From CAKZSB01 sp964573105 (GTDB taxonomy: Bacteria; Pseudomonadota; Gammaproteobacteria; Granulosicoccales; Granulosicoccaceae): 64,000 bases of DNA. This document shows, piece after piece, positions 35,585 through 44,385 of this stretch. The stretch lies in assembly GCA_964573105.1 (NCBI GenBank), contig CAZNIS010000005.1, positions 62,001-126,000 on the forward strand, read 5' to 3'. Positions within the stretch are counted from its first letter, which is position 1. Each line of letters starts with the position of its first letter. Under the pieces are notes generated by a model, which had not been told where the DNA came from, did no database searches, and worked only from the letters and a program-made list of their open reading frames with translations. The translations under genes and the position numbers were made by a program.

Positions 35585-36352
35585 TCAGTCGATAGCAAAC
35601 CACCGGCTCACTTCATTGCGAGCCAGCACCGCAAGCCGATTATCGTCGGCACCGAGTTTTTCGGCCGTGCAGTTGTAGGCGCACTCTTGCGAATTGTTGT
35701 TTTCACTCAAATGCCCCAACAACAAATGCTGCAAGCCGCCGTGATCGAGTGATTCGATCATGGTTGCTGCCTGTGCGTTGCTAAGGTGGCCGTAACTGCC
35801 TGCGATGCGCGATTGCAGTGCTGGCGGATAGGGGCCATAGCGAAGCATTTCGTCATCGTAGTTCGACTCCAGCAACAAGGCCTGTACGCCACTGAGTTGC
35901 TCTTTCACATGTGGCGTCACACAGCCCATGTCAGTCGCGACGGCAAAACGGCGATGGCCATCTCCGATGATGTACTGGCAGGGCTCTGCCGCGTCGTGCG
36001 GCACTGGAAAAACTGAAATTCGCGCATCGCCGATCCGCAGGGATCCATGCGGATGCAGTAGCTCCACGCCGCTGAAGTTCGTATCTCTGAGCCGTCGATA
36101 GGTACCGCTCGTCAACCACACCGGCACGCGATACTTGCGCGCCAACACCGCCAGCCCCTTGATGTGGTCACTGTGCTCGTGCGAGATAAGCACAGCCGAC
36201 AATTGCTCGGGCGATACGCCGAGTTGCCCCATACGACGGGCGATCTCTTTGGCGCTAAATCCCACATCGACCAACAACAACGTGTCGTCGACACGTACCA
36301 GCGTCGCGTTGCCGCCGCTGCCACTACCCAGGCTGGCAAAAGAGACAGTCAC
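35585..36352 (-). CDS. MBL-fold metallohydrolase (YycJ/WalJ-like)
   Basis: A 255-residue metallo-beta-lactamase-fold hydrolase. The metal-binding HEHSDHIKG motif (about 58-66), the later PHDAAEPCQY His, the ATDMG Asp and the GHLSENNN His complete a two-metal site. It resembles YycJ/WalJ, predicted nucleases. The start is GTG at 36352, nine bases after bamC. In pseudomonads a gene like this follows dapA-bamC and precedes purC. Here no purC follows, and the next gene (folE2) is convergent. Substrate unknown. Confidence 0.88.
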   Translation of the reverse strand: MTVSFASLGSGSGGNATLVRVDDTLLLVDVGFSAKEIARRMGQLGVSPEQLSAVLISHEHSDHIKGLAVLARKYRVPVWLTSGTYRRLRDTNFSGVELLHPHGSLRIGDARISVFPVPHDAAEPCQYIIGDGHRRFAVATDMGCVTPHVKEQLSGVQALLLESNYDDEMLRYGPYPPALQSRIAGSYGHLSNAQAATMIESLDHGGLQHLLLGHLSENNNSQECAYNCTAEKLGADDNRLAVLARNEVSRWFAID

Positions 36353-36361
36353 TCGATGTGG

Positions 36362-37051
36362 CTAGCTACCCGTAACTACCTGACTGGCCCGCCGCCCGTC
36401 GACACCAAAAAATGCCAGCAGATCGACCATCAGCCGCGAGGCCATCTCCGGATCGTCAATAGTCAACGATGGATTGTCGTCGGCGTTGATCAGCCCTTCA
36501 TGGCGGACGAATACCCGCGATGCAGACTGGCCGGCCCGCTCGAGTCGGAAACTGAAACGATGCAACCCCAGCGATTCGGCCGGAATGTTCTGTCGCAGCA
36601 AGGCATCGAGCGCCGGTGAAGCGAGCGCGCGAGTATTGTCAATCCAGTCAGTCTCCAGCACACCATCACGAGCAGACTGACGAGCGACGCCAAAGCCCTG
36701 GGCATCGGTAAACTCTCCCAACCCGGCCCAGACGCTCTCAACCGGTGCACTCACCTCAAGCCAGTTGACCGCCCCATCGCGCACCATTCTGGCATCGGAC
36801 AGTCGCGGCAGGACCACTTCGGCTGCCGGCTGCGCAGCTGCTACCTCAGCGCAGGGCGCACAGCCCTGACCACGCGGAATCACCACCTGTGGCCGCTTCT
36901 CACCACCACCCAACCTCGGGGGCAGCTCGAGACTTCGCCCCTGCTCGGCGTTCTTGTAGTCACTGTCGGGTCCGGACTGGCCGGGCAGTGAACTGCATCC
37001 ACTGCTGACCAGCAGTGCGCCAATCAGGACGCCTTTGAAAAGCAAATTCAA
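36362..37051 (-). CDS. bamC: BamC-like outer-membrane lipoprotein
   Basis: A 229-residue lipoprotein similar to BamC (NlpB/DapX), a part of the BAM machine that inserts beta-barrels. The lipobox VSSGC places the lipidated Cys at residue 19. A flexible Pro/Gly-rich stretch and one helix-grip domain follow (EVSAPVESVWAGLGEF to RVFVRHEGL). E. coli BamC is about 344 residues with two such domains, so this form is short. The TTG at 37051 overlaps the dapA stop (TTGA) and has GGAG eight bases upstream, which decides the start. Confidence 0.85.
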   Translation of the reverse strand: MNLLFKGVLIGALLVSSGCSSLPGQSGPDSDYKNAEQGRSLELPPRLGGGEKRPQVVIPRGQGCAPCAEVAAAQPAAEVVLPRLSDARMVRDGAVNWLEVSAPVESVWAGLGEFTDAQGFGVARQSARDGVLETDWIDNTRALASPALDALLRQNIPAESLGLHRFSFRLERAGQSASRVFVRHEGLINADDNPSLTIDDPEMASRLMVDLLAFFGVDGRRASQVVTGS

Positions 37052-37926
37052 ATATCTATCTCCGCGATTGCCAGAGCCTTGCGCACCTCGTCGAAACAGC
37101 CGGCATCCAGCCCGACGAGCGGCAGACGAATGCCAGGGCCAATATGCCCCATCTGGTTGAGGGCCCACTTGACCGGAATCGGGCTCGATTGAATGAACAG
37201 TTTGCTGTTTAGAGTTTCAAGCTTGCTGTCGAGTTCCCGCGCCAGGGACTCATTGCCCGACAGCGCCGCAGCACACATCTGCTGCATCAGCGCCGGCGCA
37301 ACGTTTGCCGTCACCGAGATATTACCTTTGGCCCCGGCGAGAATGCTTTCCATGGCGGTGCCGTCATCGCCCGTCAACACGATAAATTCCTTCGGGCAGG
37401 CGGCCAGCAGCTCAGCGATCCGGGCAACGGTGCCGTGTGCTTCTTTGGTACCGATGATGTTGTCGACCGCAGCCAGTCTGGCGGTCGTCTCGACCGACAT
37501 ATCGACCGAGGTCCTGCCGGGCACGTTGTAGAGAATCTGCGGAATGTCCACGCTCTCGGCAATCTTGCGAAAGTGCTGGTAGAGCCCTTCCTGCGGCGGC
37601 TTGTTGTAATACGGCGTCACCAGCAGGCAGGCTTGCGCACCGGCCTCGCGCGCGTTGCCGGTCAGTTCGATGGCCTCGGCGGTGGAGTTGGCGCCGGTAC
37701 CGGCGATAATCGGGATGCGGCCGGCCGCATATTCGATCGTTTTGGCGATGACCTCGCTGTGCTCGGCAACGTCCAGCGTGGCCGACTCACCGGTGGTGCC
37801 TACCGACACGATCGCGTTGGTGCCGTTGTCGATATGGAATTCGACAAGCGATTTTAGCGACGCAAAGTCCACTGCACCGTCGTCCAGCATCGGGGTGACC
37901 AGCGCAACAATGCTGCCCTGAAACAT
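37048..37926 (-). CDS. dapA: 4-hydroxy-tetrahydrodipicolinate synthase
   Basis: DapA condenses pyruvate with aspartate semialdehyde in lysine and diaminopimelate synthesis. The 292-residue protein keeps the catalytic residues at the E. coli positions: T44/T45 (GTTGES), Y133 (LYNVPGRTS) with R138, and Schiff-base K161 (IGTKEAHG). The ATG at 37926 is the family start. Its stop overlaps bamC, a lipoprotein gene that follows dapA across gammaproteobacteria. Confidence 0.97.
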   Translation of the reverse strand: MFQGSIVALVTPMLDDGAVDFASLKSLVEFHIDNGTNAIVSVGTTGESATLDVAEHSEVIAKTIEYAAGRIPIIAGTGANSTAEAIELTGNAREAGAQACLLVTPYYNKPPQEGLYQHFRKIAESVDIPQILYNVPGRTSVDMSVETTARLAAVDNIIGTKEAHGTVARIAELLAACPKEFIVLTGDDGTAMESILAGAKGNISVTANVAPALMQQMCAAALSGNESLARELDSKLETLNSKLFIQSSPIPVKWALNQMGHIGPGIRLPLVGLDAGCFDEVRKALAIAEIDI

Positions 37927-38098
37927 GTGCCTGCCTCGCAGAGTTTGATTTAATGGGATTATCGATGCGCGCCGGGGTGGCCCGACGCACCGAAAACGCA
38001 CGATGTTACTTGCGCGTCCATGGCGTGACAAGCCAACCGGTCTTTATTGCGACGGGCATTCACACCTGACCACACCCGCAAAAGCTCGGAGTGGTCGC

Positions 38099-39175
38099 TC
38101 AGGCAGCCTTATCGGCGACACTGGCGTGCCGCTGCCGTGGCCATGCTTCAAGCACCGCCTGCAGCAGTGCCGCCAGGGGAATCGCGAAGAACACGCCCCA
38201 GATGCCCCACAGCCCGCCAAAGAACAACACCGAGACGATGATCGCAAGCGGGTGCAGATCTACCACCTCGGAGAACAGCAGGGGCACCAGCACGTTGCCA
38301 TCGAGGATCTGAATGATCTGGTAGGCCACCAGCAGATACCCCAGGCGCGCTTCAAAACCCCACTGAAAGTAGCCGATGATAGCGATCGGCAGCGTCACTA
38401 CCACTGCCCCGACAAACGGAATGATGACAGAGATCCCGACCAGAAAGCTCAACAGCACCGCGTAGTTGAGCTCCATGAGTGCGAAGGTAATGTAGGTCAC
38501 CAGCCAGACGATCAGGATCTCGATGAACTTGCCACGAATGTAGTTGGCGATCTTGGTGTCGGCCTCGAGCCAGACTTTTTCCGCCAGCTGACTCTTGTGC
38601 GGCATGAAATCGCGCGCCCAGGCGATCAGCACATGTTTGTCTTTCAACGCAAAGAAAACAATCAGCGGAACCAGCACCACATAAATCGCCAGCACAAAGA
38701 GGTTCAACGCACTGGCAATCGAAAAGGACAATACCTGCTGACCCACCCGGCCAACCTGGCCTCGCACGTTGGTTATCAGCTCCTCGATTTGCTCAACGGT
38801 GAAGATCGCCGGATAGAGTTCCGGCAGACGGTTCAACAGTTCCTGTCCGCGCCCCAGCATATTGGGCAGTTCGCGCACCAGCGATGTCACCTGTTGGGAC
38901 AGCAACGGCATGACGCCGAACAGCAACAGCAGGCAGAAAAACACAAAAACCAGCAGCACGATGGCCGCCGCCAGCGGTCTCGGGATGTGATAGCGCTGCA
39001 TGGCATCGACCACGCCGTCGAGCAGATAGGCAAACACCAGCGCAACCAGTACCGGCGCGAGAATGTCCCCCAACAGCATGATCACAGCGAAGGCCGTGAT
39101 CAGCAGCAGCGCCAGGATCACGGCCTGCGGGTCGGAAAAATTTCGCTGATACCAATCGCGAATCGGATCAAGCAT
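38099..39175 (-). CDS. AI-2E/PerM-family membrane protein
   Basis: A 358-residue inner-membrane protein of the AI-2E family transporter superfamily, which includes PerM, YdiK and TqsA. About eight membrane segments are visible: two pairs at about 15-90 and a long soluble region at about 90-155. The remaining ones run to about 340 with SVIIPFVGAVVVTLPIAII and SVLFFGGLWGIWGVFFAIP as the family core. The exported substrate of PerM-type members is not established. Sequence alone cannot say whether it moves autoinducer, ions or something else. The ATG is at 39175. Confidence 0.85.
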   Translation of the reverse strand: MLDPIRDWYQRNFSDPQAVILALLLITAFAVIMLLGDILAPVLVALVFAYLLDGVVDAMQRYHIPRPLAAAIVLLVFVFFCLLLLFGVMPLLSQQVTSLVRELPNMLGRGQELLNRLPELYPAIFTVEQIEELITNVRGQVGRVGQQVLSFSIASALNLFVLAIYVVLVPLIVFFALKDKHVLIAWARDFMPHKSQLAEKVWLEADTKIANYIRGKFIEILIVWLVTYITFALMELNYAVLLSFLVGISVIIPFVGAVVVTLPIAIIGYFQWGFEARLGYLLVAYQIIQILDGNVLVPLLFSEVVDLHPLAIIVSVLFFGGLWGIWGVFFAIPLAALLQAVLEAWPRQRHASVADKAA

Positions 39176-39504
39176 CGGTTTTAAAGTTCTTCAATAGGGG
39201 CTGTAAACCGGGCCTGCTCTGTGCGCAAGCAGCGCAAGGGCAGTCGCTCGTTTGGCGTAAGACAGTCTTTTGCGACTCGAATAATTCTCTTTCGTCTAGT
39301 TATAATAGTTGATCGCTTGCGCAACCGATCGGACAATTCTGAAATTGGCCCGTTCTCACCGCGCGCAAGGCGACGGGCAAAAATGCCCGATCATCTCTAC
39401 GGTTGCCGCTGATGGCGCAACCTAGTGCAACGCACTATCCTACACTAACGACCCGCTTTTCCGTCGACATTGGCAACCGCCCAGTTCATTACCGGCACTC
39501 CATC
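39176..39504. other. Divergent region upstream of proS
   Basis: This 329-base region separates the PerM-type gene (minus) and proS (plus). TATAAT at 39301-39306 is a good -10 box for the plus strand, about 200 bases before the proS ATG, but no matching -35 lies at the right distance. If used it implies a long proS leader. I see no T-box, RNA gene or convincing short gene. Confidence 0.45.
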
Positions 39505-41220
39505 ATGCGCACCAGTCAACTCCATTTGAGTACCACCCGCGAAGCACCCGCCGAAGCCGAGGTGATCAGTCACCAGCTGATGTTGCGCAGCGGTATGATC
39601 CGTCGACTTGCCGCCGGCCTCTACACCTGGATGCCGATTGGATTGCGGGTGCTGCGCAAGATCGAAAACATCGTGCGCGAAGAAATGAACGCCGCGGGCG
39701 CCGCCGAACTGCTGATGCCGGCAGTGCAACCGGCAGAGCTGTGGAAAGAATCCGAGCGCTGGAGCCAGTTTGGTCCGGAGCTGCTGCGATTTACCGATCG
39801 CCACGAGCGCGACTACTGCATGGGCCCCACGCACGAGGAAGTGATCACCGACATCGCGCGACGAGACCTGCGCAGTTACAAACAGCTGCCCGCGAACTTC
39901 TACCAGATACAGACCAAGTTCCGCGACGAGATCCGCCCGCGGTTTGGCGTTATGCGCAGCCGCGAGTTCATCATGAAGGACGCCTATTCGTTCCATATTT
40001 CGCAGGAGTCTCTGCAGCAAACCTTCGATGACATGTATCGCGCCTACTCCAATACCTTTTCGCGCATGGATCTGCAGTTTCGCGCGGTACAGGCAGACAG
40101 TGGTGCAATCGGCGGCTCGGGATCGATGGAGTTTCACGTGCTGGCCGACAGTGGCGAGGACGCGATCGCGTATTCGACCGAGGGCGACTACGCGGCCAAC
40201 ATCGAGAAAGCCGAGGCGATTTGCAACGACACGGCCGGCGCGCCGACTGAAGAACTGCGGCTGGTCGACACACCAGACACCAAGACGATTCAGGCGCTGG
40301 TCGACAACTTCGATCTCGACATCGAAAAAACGGTCAAGACACTGATTTGCCGAGCCTCGGAAGAAGCCGATGCCGATTTCGTCGCGCTGATGGTGCGCGG
40401 GGATCACCAGCTCAATGAGATCAAGGCGGCTAACCATCCGCAGGTGTTGTCGCCTCTGGTGTTTGCCACTGAAGATGAAATTCGGCAGGTTGCCGGTGCC
40501 GGCCCCGGCTCACTTGGCCCGATCAATCTGCCAATCCCGGTCATCATCGATCGCACCGTGGCGGCGATGAGCGATTTTGGCGCTGGTGCCAACATCGATG
40601 ACAAACACTATTTCGGCATCAACTGGGGTCGCGATCTGCCAATGCCGGAAGTGGCCGATCTACGCAATGCACAAGCGGGGGACCCGGCGCCGGATGGCAA
40701 AGGCGAGCTTGCAATTTTGCGCGGTATCGAGGTTGGCCATATCTTCCAGCTTGGCGACAAATACAGTGCGGCACTCAACGCGACAGTGCTGGATGAAAAC
40801 GGCAAAGATAAACTGATGAGCATGGGCTGTTACGGCATCGGCATCACCCGCGTCGCAGCGGCCGCGATCGAGCAGAACAACGATGAGCGCGGCATCATCT
40901 GGCCGCTGCCGATCGCACCGTTTCAGGTGGCGCTGGTACCGATTAACATGCGCCGCTCGGACAGTCTGCGTGAGGCTGCAGAGGGCCTGTACGCCGAACT
41001 TCAGGCTGCCGGGGTAGAAGTTTTGTTCGACGATCGCGACAACCGCCCCGGTGTGATGTTCGCAGATATGGAGCTGATCGGTATTCCGATGCGGCTGGTG
41101 ATCAGTGACAAGGGATTGGCCAACGGCATGATCGAGTTCAAAGGCAGAACCGATGACTCATCGCAGGATGTCGCGCGCGATGACATCATCAATTTCGTCA
41201 AACAGAAACTTGAGGCCTGA
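39505..41220 (+). CDS. proS: Prolyl-tRNA synthetase
   Basis: The class II prolyl-tRNA synthetase, 571 residues, of the bacterial type with an inserted editing domain. Motif 1 lies near LYTWMPIGLRVLRKIE, motif 2 near QIQTKFRDEIRPRFGVMRSREF and motif 3 near MGCYGIGITR. The YbaK-like editing insert (about 220-405), which clears Ala-tRNA(Pro), is present. The ATG at 39505 matches the family start MRTSQLHLSTTREAP. The open frame before it is not family-like. Confidence 0.97.
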   Translation: MRTSQLHLSTTREAPAEAEVISHQLMLRSGMIRRLAAGLYTWMPIGLRVLRKIENIVREEMNAAGAAELLMPAVQPAELWKESERWSQFGPELLRFTDRHERDYCMGPTHEEVITDIARRDLRSYKQLPANFYQIQTKFRDEIRPRFGVMRSREFIMKDAYSFHISQESLQQTFDDMYRAYSNTFSRMDLQFRAVQADSGAIGGSGSMEFHVLADSGEDAIAYSTEGDYAANIEKAEAICNDTAGAPTEELRLVDTPDTKTIQALVDNFDLDIEKTVKTLICRASEEADADFVALMVRGDHQLNEIKAANHPQVLSPLVFATEDEIRQVAGAGPGSLGPINLPIPVIIDRTVAAMSDFGAGANIDDKHYFGINWGRDLPMPEVADLRNAQAGDPAPDGKGELAILRGIEVGHIFQLGDKYSAALNATVLDENGKDKLMSMGCYGIGITRVAAAAIEQNNDERGIIWPLPIAPFQVALVPINMRRSDSLREAAEGLYAELQAAGVEVLFDDRDNRPGVMFADMELIGIPMRLVISDKGLANGMIEFKGRTDDSSQDVARDDIINFVKQKLEA

Positions 41221-41233
41221 TTTGAACATTTTT

Positions 41234-41263
41234 GCCAGGTTGTCGGACATCCGACAATCTGGC
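41234..41263. terminator. Large hairpin between proS and the GspE-type gene
   Basis: GCCAG-G-TTGTCGG / CCGACAA-T-CTGGC folds into a stem of twelve pairs with one internal mismatch and a 4-base loop. It lies between the two convergent genes. T-runs are absent after it on both strands, so the terminator role is likely by position but not by the classic pattern. Confidence 0.55.
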
Positions 41264-41303
41264 CACCACCATGATGTTCGGCTGTTTTGTCGACGCGGGC
41301 CGC

Positions 41304-43127
41304 TTAGCTGAAATCTGTCACCGGCGGCGCTACGCGCACAATTTCCTTAATGGTCGACTGACCTGCTGCCACCTTGCGCGCGCCGCTGATGCGCAACGGC
41401 TCCATGCCATCGGCAATGGCCTGACGGCGAATATGCGCGATGTCTGCCTCCGGCACGATGGTCTGCTTGAGTGCCGGCGTAACTTCCATCAACTCGTAAA
41501 TCCCGGTTCTGCCCAGAAATCCGGTGTTGCGACAGCGATTACAACCCTGAGCCGCATTGATTTGTTGCGGCGCTTCTAGTGACCAGTCACTGATCAGTGC
41601 ACTCCATTCATCTCCCCCCAGTTCGACCGCGCTCGCGCAATCGGTGCACAGGGTGCGAATCAGTCGCTGGGCGATGACACCGATCAGCGTTGAGCGCAGC
41701 AGATAATAGGGAATGCCGAGTTCCAGCAGCCGGGTCACGGCTGACGGCGCATCGTTGGTGTGCAGCGTGCTGATGACCAGGTGCCCGGTCAGCGCTGCCT
41801 GCATCGCCATCTGCGCCGTCTCATAGTCGCGGATCTCGCCAATCATGATGATGTCCGGATCCTGACGCAGCAGCGTTCGAACGCCGGCGGCAAAGTCCAG
41901 CTCAATGTTCTGCTGGACCTGCATCTGGTTGAACGCCGGCACGATCAATTCGATCGGGTCTTCGACGGTGCACAGATTCACTTCCGGTGTGGCCAGTTGC
42001 TGCAGGCTGGTGTAGAGCGTGGTGGTCTTGCCCGATCCAGTCGGACCGGTGACGAGAATAATGCCGTTGGGTGAGGCCAGCATTTGCTCCCAAAGGCCCT
42101 GTTCGCGGGAGGTAAATCCCAGTTCGGCCGGCTGTTTCAGCAGGACGTCAGGATCGAACACACGCATGACCAGCTTTTCGCCAAAGGCGGTCGGCATGGT
42201 CGACAATCGCAATTCGACTTCGCGGCCGTCCTCGCTGCGGGTTTTCAGCCGCCCGTCCTGCGGTCGGCGCTTTTCGGCCACATCCATTCGACCCAGAATC
42301 TTGATCCGGCTGGTGATCGCCGCCATGACCGTCGCCGGCACCTCGTGCACCTGGTGCAGCACCCCGTCGATACGAAAGCGTACGACGCTCTGGTCGCGCC
42401 CCGGCTCCAGGTGCAGGTCGCTGGCGCGCTGTTCAAACGCGTATTGCAGCAGCCAGTCGACAATATTCACGACATGCTGATCGTTGGCGTCGAGCTTGCC
42501 CTTGCGCCCCAACTCCATCATCTGCTCGAGATTCTGGATATTGCCCGGCGCCTCTGCCCCCTGATCGCGGTGTGCACCCAGTACTGATTTGGATACCGCG
42601 TAGAACTCCTGCAGGTAGCGATCGATGTCGTCAGGGTTCACCAGTACGCGCACGATGCGTTTGCCGAGAATCGATGACAGCTCGCGATCCCAATCGTCGC
42701 GGAACGGTTCGGCACTGCCGATAATGACCGATCCGGGCGACACCTCGATCGCGATGATGCCGAAGCGTTTGGCGTAGGCATAGGACATCACCGAAGTGAC
42801 CGCTTTGACATTGATATTGAGCGGATCGATCTTCTTCAGCGGCATTTTTATCCGCTCTGACAGCCAGTTCATCAGCGAGTCGAGCGTTAACCGTGCACCG
42901 GGTGCGACGGCATTTTCCCACCCGCAACCGGCGATAACCTGCAAGGCCCCTTTGTCACTGTTGCTGACATTGGCGCGCGCTGCGGTCAGTATTTCGCTGT
43001 TTTCGCTGGTGATCATGCCATCGGACAGCAACGCGGCCAGTACCGCCTGCAGATTCAGCAGGCCCGTTGCGGCATCCGCGAATTCTGGCGTATCGTCATT
43101 CAGAGATTGTGCTGTGTTACCGAACAT
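41304..43127 (-). CDS. GspE/PilB-family ATPase
   Basis: A 607-residue hexameric secretion-type ATPase. The N-terminal half holds a GspE N-domain-like region (about 90-190). The motor follows with Walker A GPTGSGKTTTLY, Asp box CTVEDPIEL, Walker B IIMIGEIRDYETA and His box TGHLVISTLHTND. A zinc-binding C-x2-C pair follows (CTDC, CNRC). It would power a type II secretion system or a type IV pilus. No other pilus or secretion gene is nearby, so its machine is encoded elsewhere. It starts with ATG at 43127. Confidence 0.88.
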   Translation of the reverse strand: MFGNTAQSLNDDTPEFADAATGLLNLQAVLAALLSDGMITSENSEILTAARANVSNSDKGALQVIAGCGWENAVAPGARLTLDSLMNWLSERIKMPLKKIDPLNINVKAVTSVMSYAYAKRFGIIAIEVSPGSVIIGSAEPFRDDWDRELSSILGKRIVRVLVNPDDIDRYLQEFYAVSKSVLGAHRDQGAEAPGNIQNLEQMMELGRKGKLDANDQHVVNIVDWLLQYAFEQRASDLHLEPGRDQSVVRFRIDGVLHQVHEVPATVMAAITSRIKILGRMDVAEKRRPQDGRLKTRSEDGREVELRLSTMPTAFGEKLVMRVFDPDVLLKQPAELGFTSREQGLWEQMLASPNGIILVTGPTGSGKTTTLYTSLQQLATPEVNLCTVEDPIELIVPAFNQMQVQQNIELDFAAGVRTLLRQDPDIIMIGEIRDYETAQMAMQAALTGHLVISTLHTNDAPSAVTRLLELGIPYYLLRSTLIGVIAQRLIRTLCTDCASAVELGGDEWSALISDWSLEAPQQINAAQGCNRCRNTGFLGRTGIYELMEVTPALKQTIVPEADIAHIRRQAIADGMEPLRISGARKVAAGQSTIKEIVRVAPPVTDFS

Positions 43128-43444
43128 TGGCGTCCAAATCCCGAGCGCGGGATACCCGATACGAACTTAGTCGGCAGAAGCGGTCTCTTCTTGCTTTGGC
43201 GTCTGCGGCACAGTGCCACTTTTCGGCGCGGCTGGCGGGTAAACCGGCTAAAAGGGTGTTGAAAAACGTCATGAGCGAAGGGCTGAGTAGGCAAATTCGA
43301 GCGAAAAAGCGCAGTTTTTGTTTTATAAATGAGCATTTTGAGGGAGAATTTAACGCCCTCAGCCCGAACGCAATAGTTTTTCAACACCCTGCTGGACTAG
43401 CGACAGTTCACATCAATCCCTCATCATCAACCGATAAGCCGCCA
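43128..43444. other. Divergent region holding the MITE-like element
   Basis: The 317 bases between the GspE-type ATPase and arsC consist of about 125 bases of ordinary spacer, the 138-bp inverted-repeat element (43253-43390) and 54 bases before the arsC ATG. TATAAA inside the element (43323-43328) could serve as a -10 box, but I cannot match a -35 to it. The arsC start has no clear ribosome site. Confidence 0.5.
43253..43390. mobile_element. MITE-like element with 15-bp perfect terminal inverted repeats
   Basis: The element is 138 bp long. Its ends AGGGTGTTGAAAAAC (43253-43267) and GTTTTTCAACACCCT (43376-43390) are perfect inverted repeats. A second inverted pair, GGGCTGAG (43280-43287) and CTCAGCCC (43358-43365), extends the palindrome to arms of about 35 bases. 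It encodes nothing. A second copy's end lies at 1-32. No target duplication is obvious. TGTTGAAAAA-like ends are seen in several insertion sequence groups, but I cannot assign a parent. Confidence 0.8.
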
Positions 43445-43795
43445 ATGGCCACGATCTACCACAACCCACGTTGCTCCAAGAGTCGAGCTGCACTGCAATT
43501 ACTGCAGGCCTCAGCATTAGAACCGACTGTCATTTACTACCTCGACAACCCGCCCACCGCAGACGAGTTGCGCCATCTTTTGAGTCAGCTTGGAATGCGG
43601 CCTGCCGAGCTGCTCAGACGAGGCGAATCGGTCTACAAATCACTGAATCTGAAAGACTGCCTCGATGACGACGATGCGCTGATCGAGGCGATGGTCAGCA
43701 ATCCAATCCTGATCGAGCGGCCTGTTGTCATCGTCGACGATCAGGCTGTCATCGGTCGACCAACCGAGCGCGTCGTGGAGTTGCTGGAATCTTGA
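43445..43795 (+). CDS. ArsC/YfgD-family arsenate reductase-like protein
   Basis: A 116-residue ArsC-family thioredoxin-fold protein. The N-terminal HNPRCSKSR holds the active Cys10. LDNPPTADELRHLL and NPILIERPVVI, with the Arg used for oxyanion binding, are all present. It may reduce arsenate with glutaredoxin, but members in this gene neighbourhood (YfgD type, next to wrbA and hda) are housekeeping genes of uncertain role. The ATG at 43445 is 54 bases after the MITE-like element. Its TGA overlaps the wrbA start. Confidence 0.85.
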   Translation: MATIYHNPRCSKSRAALQLLQASALEPTVIYYLDNPPTADELRHLLSQLGMRPAELLRRGESVYKSLNLKDCLDDDDALIEAMVSNPILIERPVVIVDDQAVIGRPTERVVELLES

Positions 43796-44385
43796 CCTCG
43801 ATCGTGGTGCTTTATTACTCCAGTGGCGGCAATACGCGGCGCATGGCCAATCAGATCGCACGTGGTGTCGAACAGGTCGACCACTGCGAGGCACTGGTTC
43901 GCACCGTACCGGCGATCCGCACGCACGATGATGACCGCCACATGCCTGAGCCTGATGCTGCGCCCTGGCTAATCGGATCCGAACTGCAGGCAGCCGATGG
44001 TCTGATCGTTGGCAGCCCCACCCGATTTGGCAACATGGCAGCGCCGCTGAAGGCATTTTTCGACCGCACCAGCGATCTGTGGCTCGCCGGTGCGATGGTA
44101 GACAAACCCGGCGCGGTGTTTACCTCAAGCTCGACTCAGCACGGGGGTCAGGAGAGCACCTTGCTCAGCATGATGCTGCCGCTGCTGCACCATGGCATGC
44201 TGATGGTCGGCCTGCCCTACACCGAACCCGCGCTGTCTCAGACCACCGCCGGTGGATCGCCGTATGGCGCAGGTCATGTGGCAGGCAGCAAAGACGCCAA
44301 TCCACTGGATCGCGATGAAAAAACCTTGTGCACCGCGCTCGGCAAGCGTGTGGCGACAATCGCACGGCAATTGGCGCAACGATGA
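43792..44385 (+). CDS. wrbA: WrbA-type NAD(P)H:quinone oxidoreductase
   Basis: A 197-residue flavodoxin-fold FMN protein that reduces quinones by two electrons and so limits redox cycling. The FMN phosphate loop YYSSGGNTRRMA and the GSPTRFGNMAAPLKAFFDRT stretch are characteristic, with SSSTQHGGQESTLLSMML near the active site. The start is TTG, placed in the TTGA overlap with arsC; the next gene overlaps by ATGA. The arsC-wrbA-DUF2069 order is that of pseudomonads. Confidence 0.93.
   Translation: MTSIVVLYYSSGGNTRRMANQIARGVEQVDHCEALVRTVPAIRTHDDDRHMPEPDAAPWLIGSELQAADGLIVGSPTRFGNMAAPLKAFFDRTSDLWLAGAMVDKPGAVFTSSSTQHGGQESTLLSMMLPLLHHGMLMVGLPYTEPALSQTTAGGSPYGAGHVAGSKDANPLDRDEKTLCTALGKRVATIARQLAQR

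Noticed and set aside
38003..39184. A 393-codon open frame on the plus strand opposite the PerM-type gene
   Set aside because: It is Gln/His/Arg-rich without any recognisable domain and lies wholly antisense to a clear membrane protein; it is a shadow of codon bias.
39445..40437. A 330-codon frame antisense to proS
   Set aside because: It mirrors a highly conserved synthetase and has no domain of its own.
41234..41263. A mobile element, because of the near-perfect inverted repeat
   Set aside because: It is only 30 bases with a 4-base loop between convergent genes, so a terminator-like hairpin is the simpler reading.
43067..43795. A 242-codon frame that reads through the MITE-like element into arsC
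   Set aside because: The first 126 codons cover a non-coding repeat and promoter region; the ArsC fold starts at its own ATG at 43445.
43445..43795. Functional arsenic resistance operon together with the arsS cluster
   Set aside because: The two are 22 kb apart and this ArsC-type gene sits in a housekeeping neighbourhood shared with pseudomonads, with no arsB, acr3 or arsR beside it.
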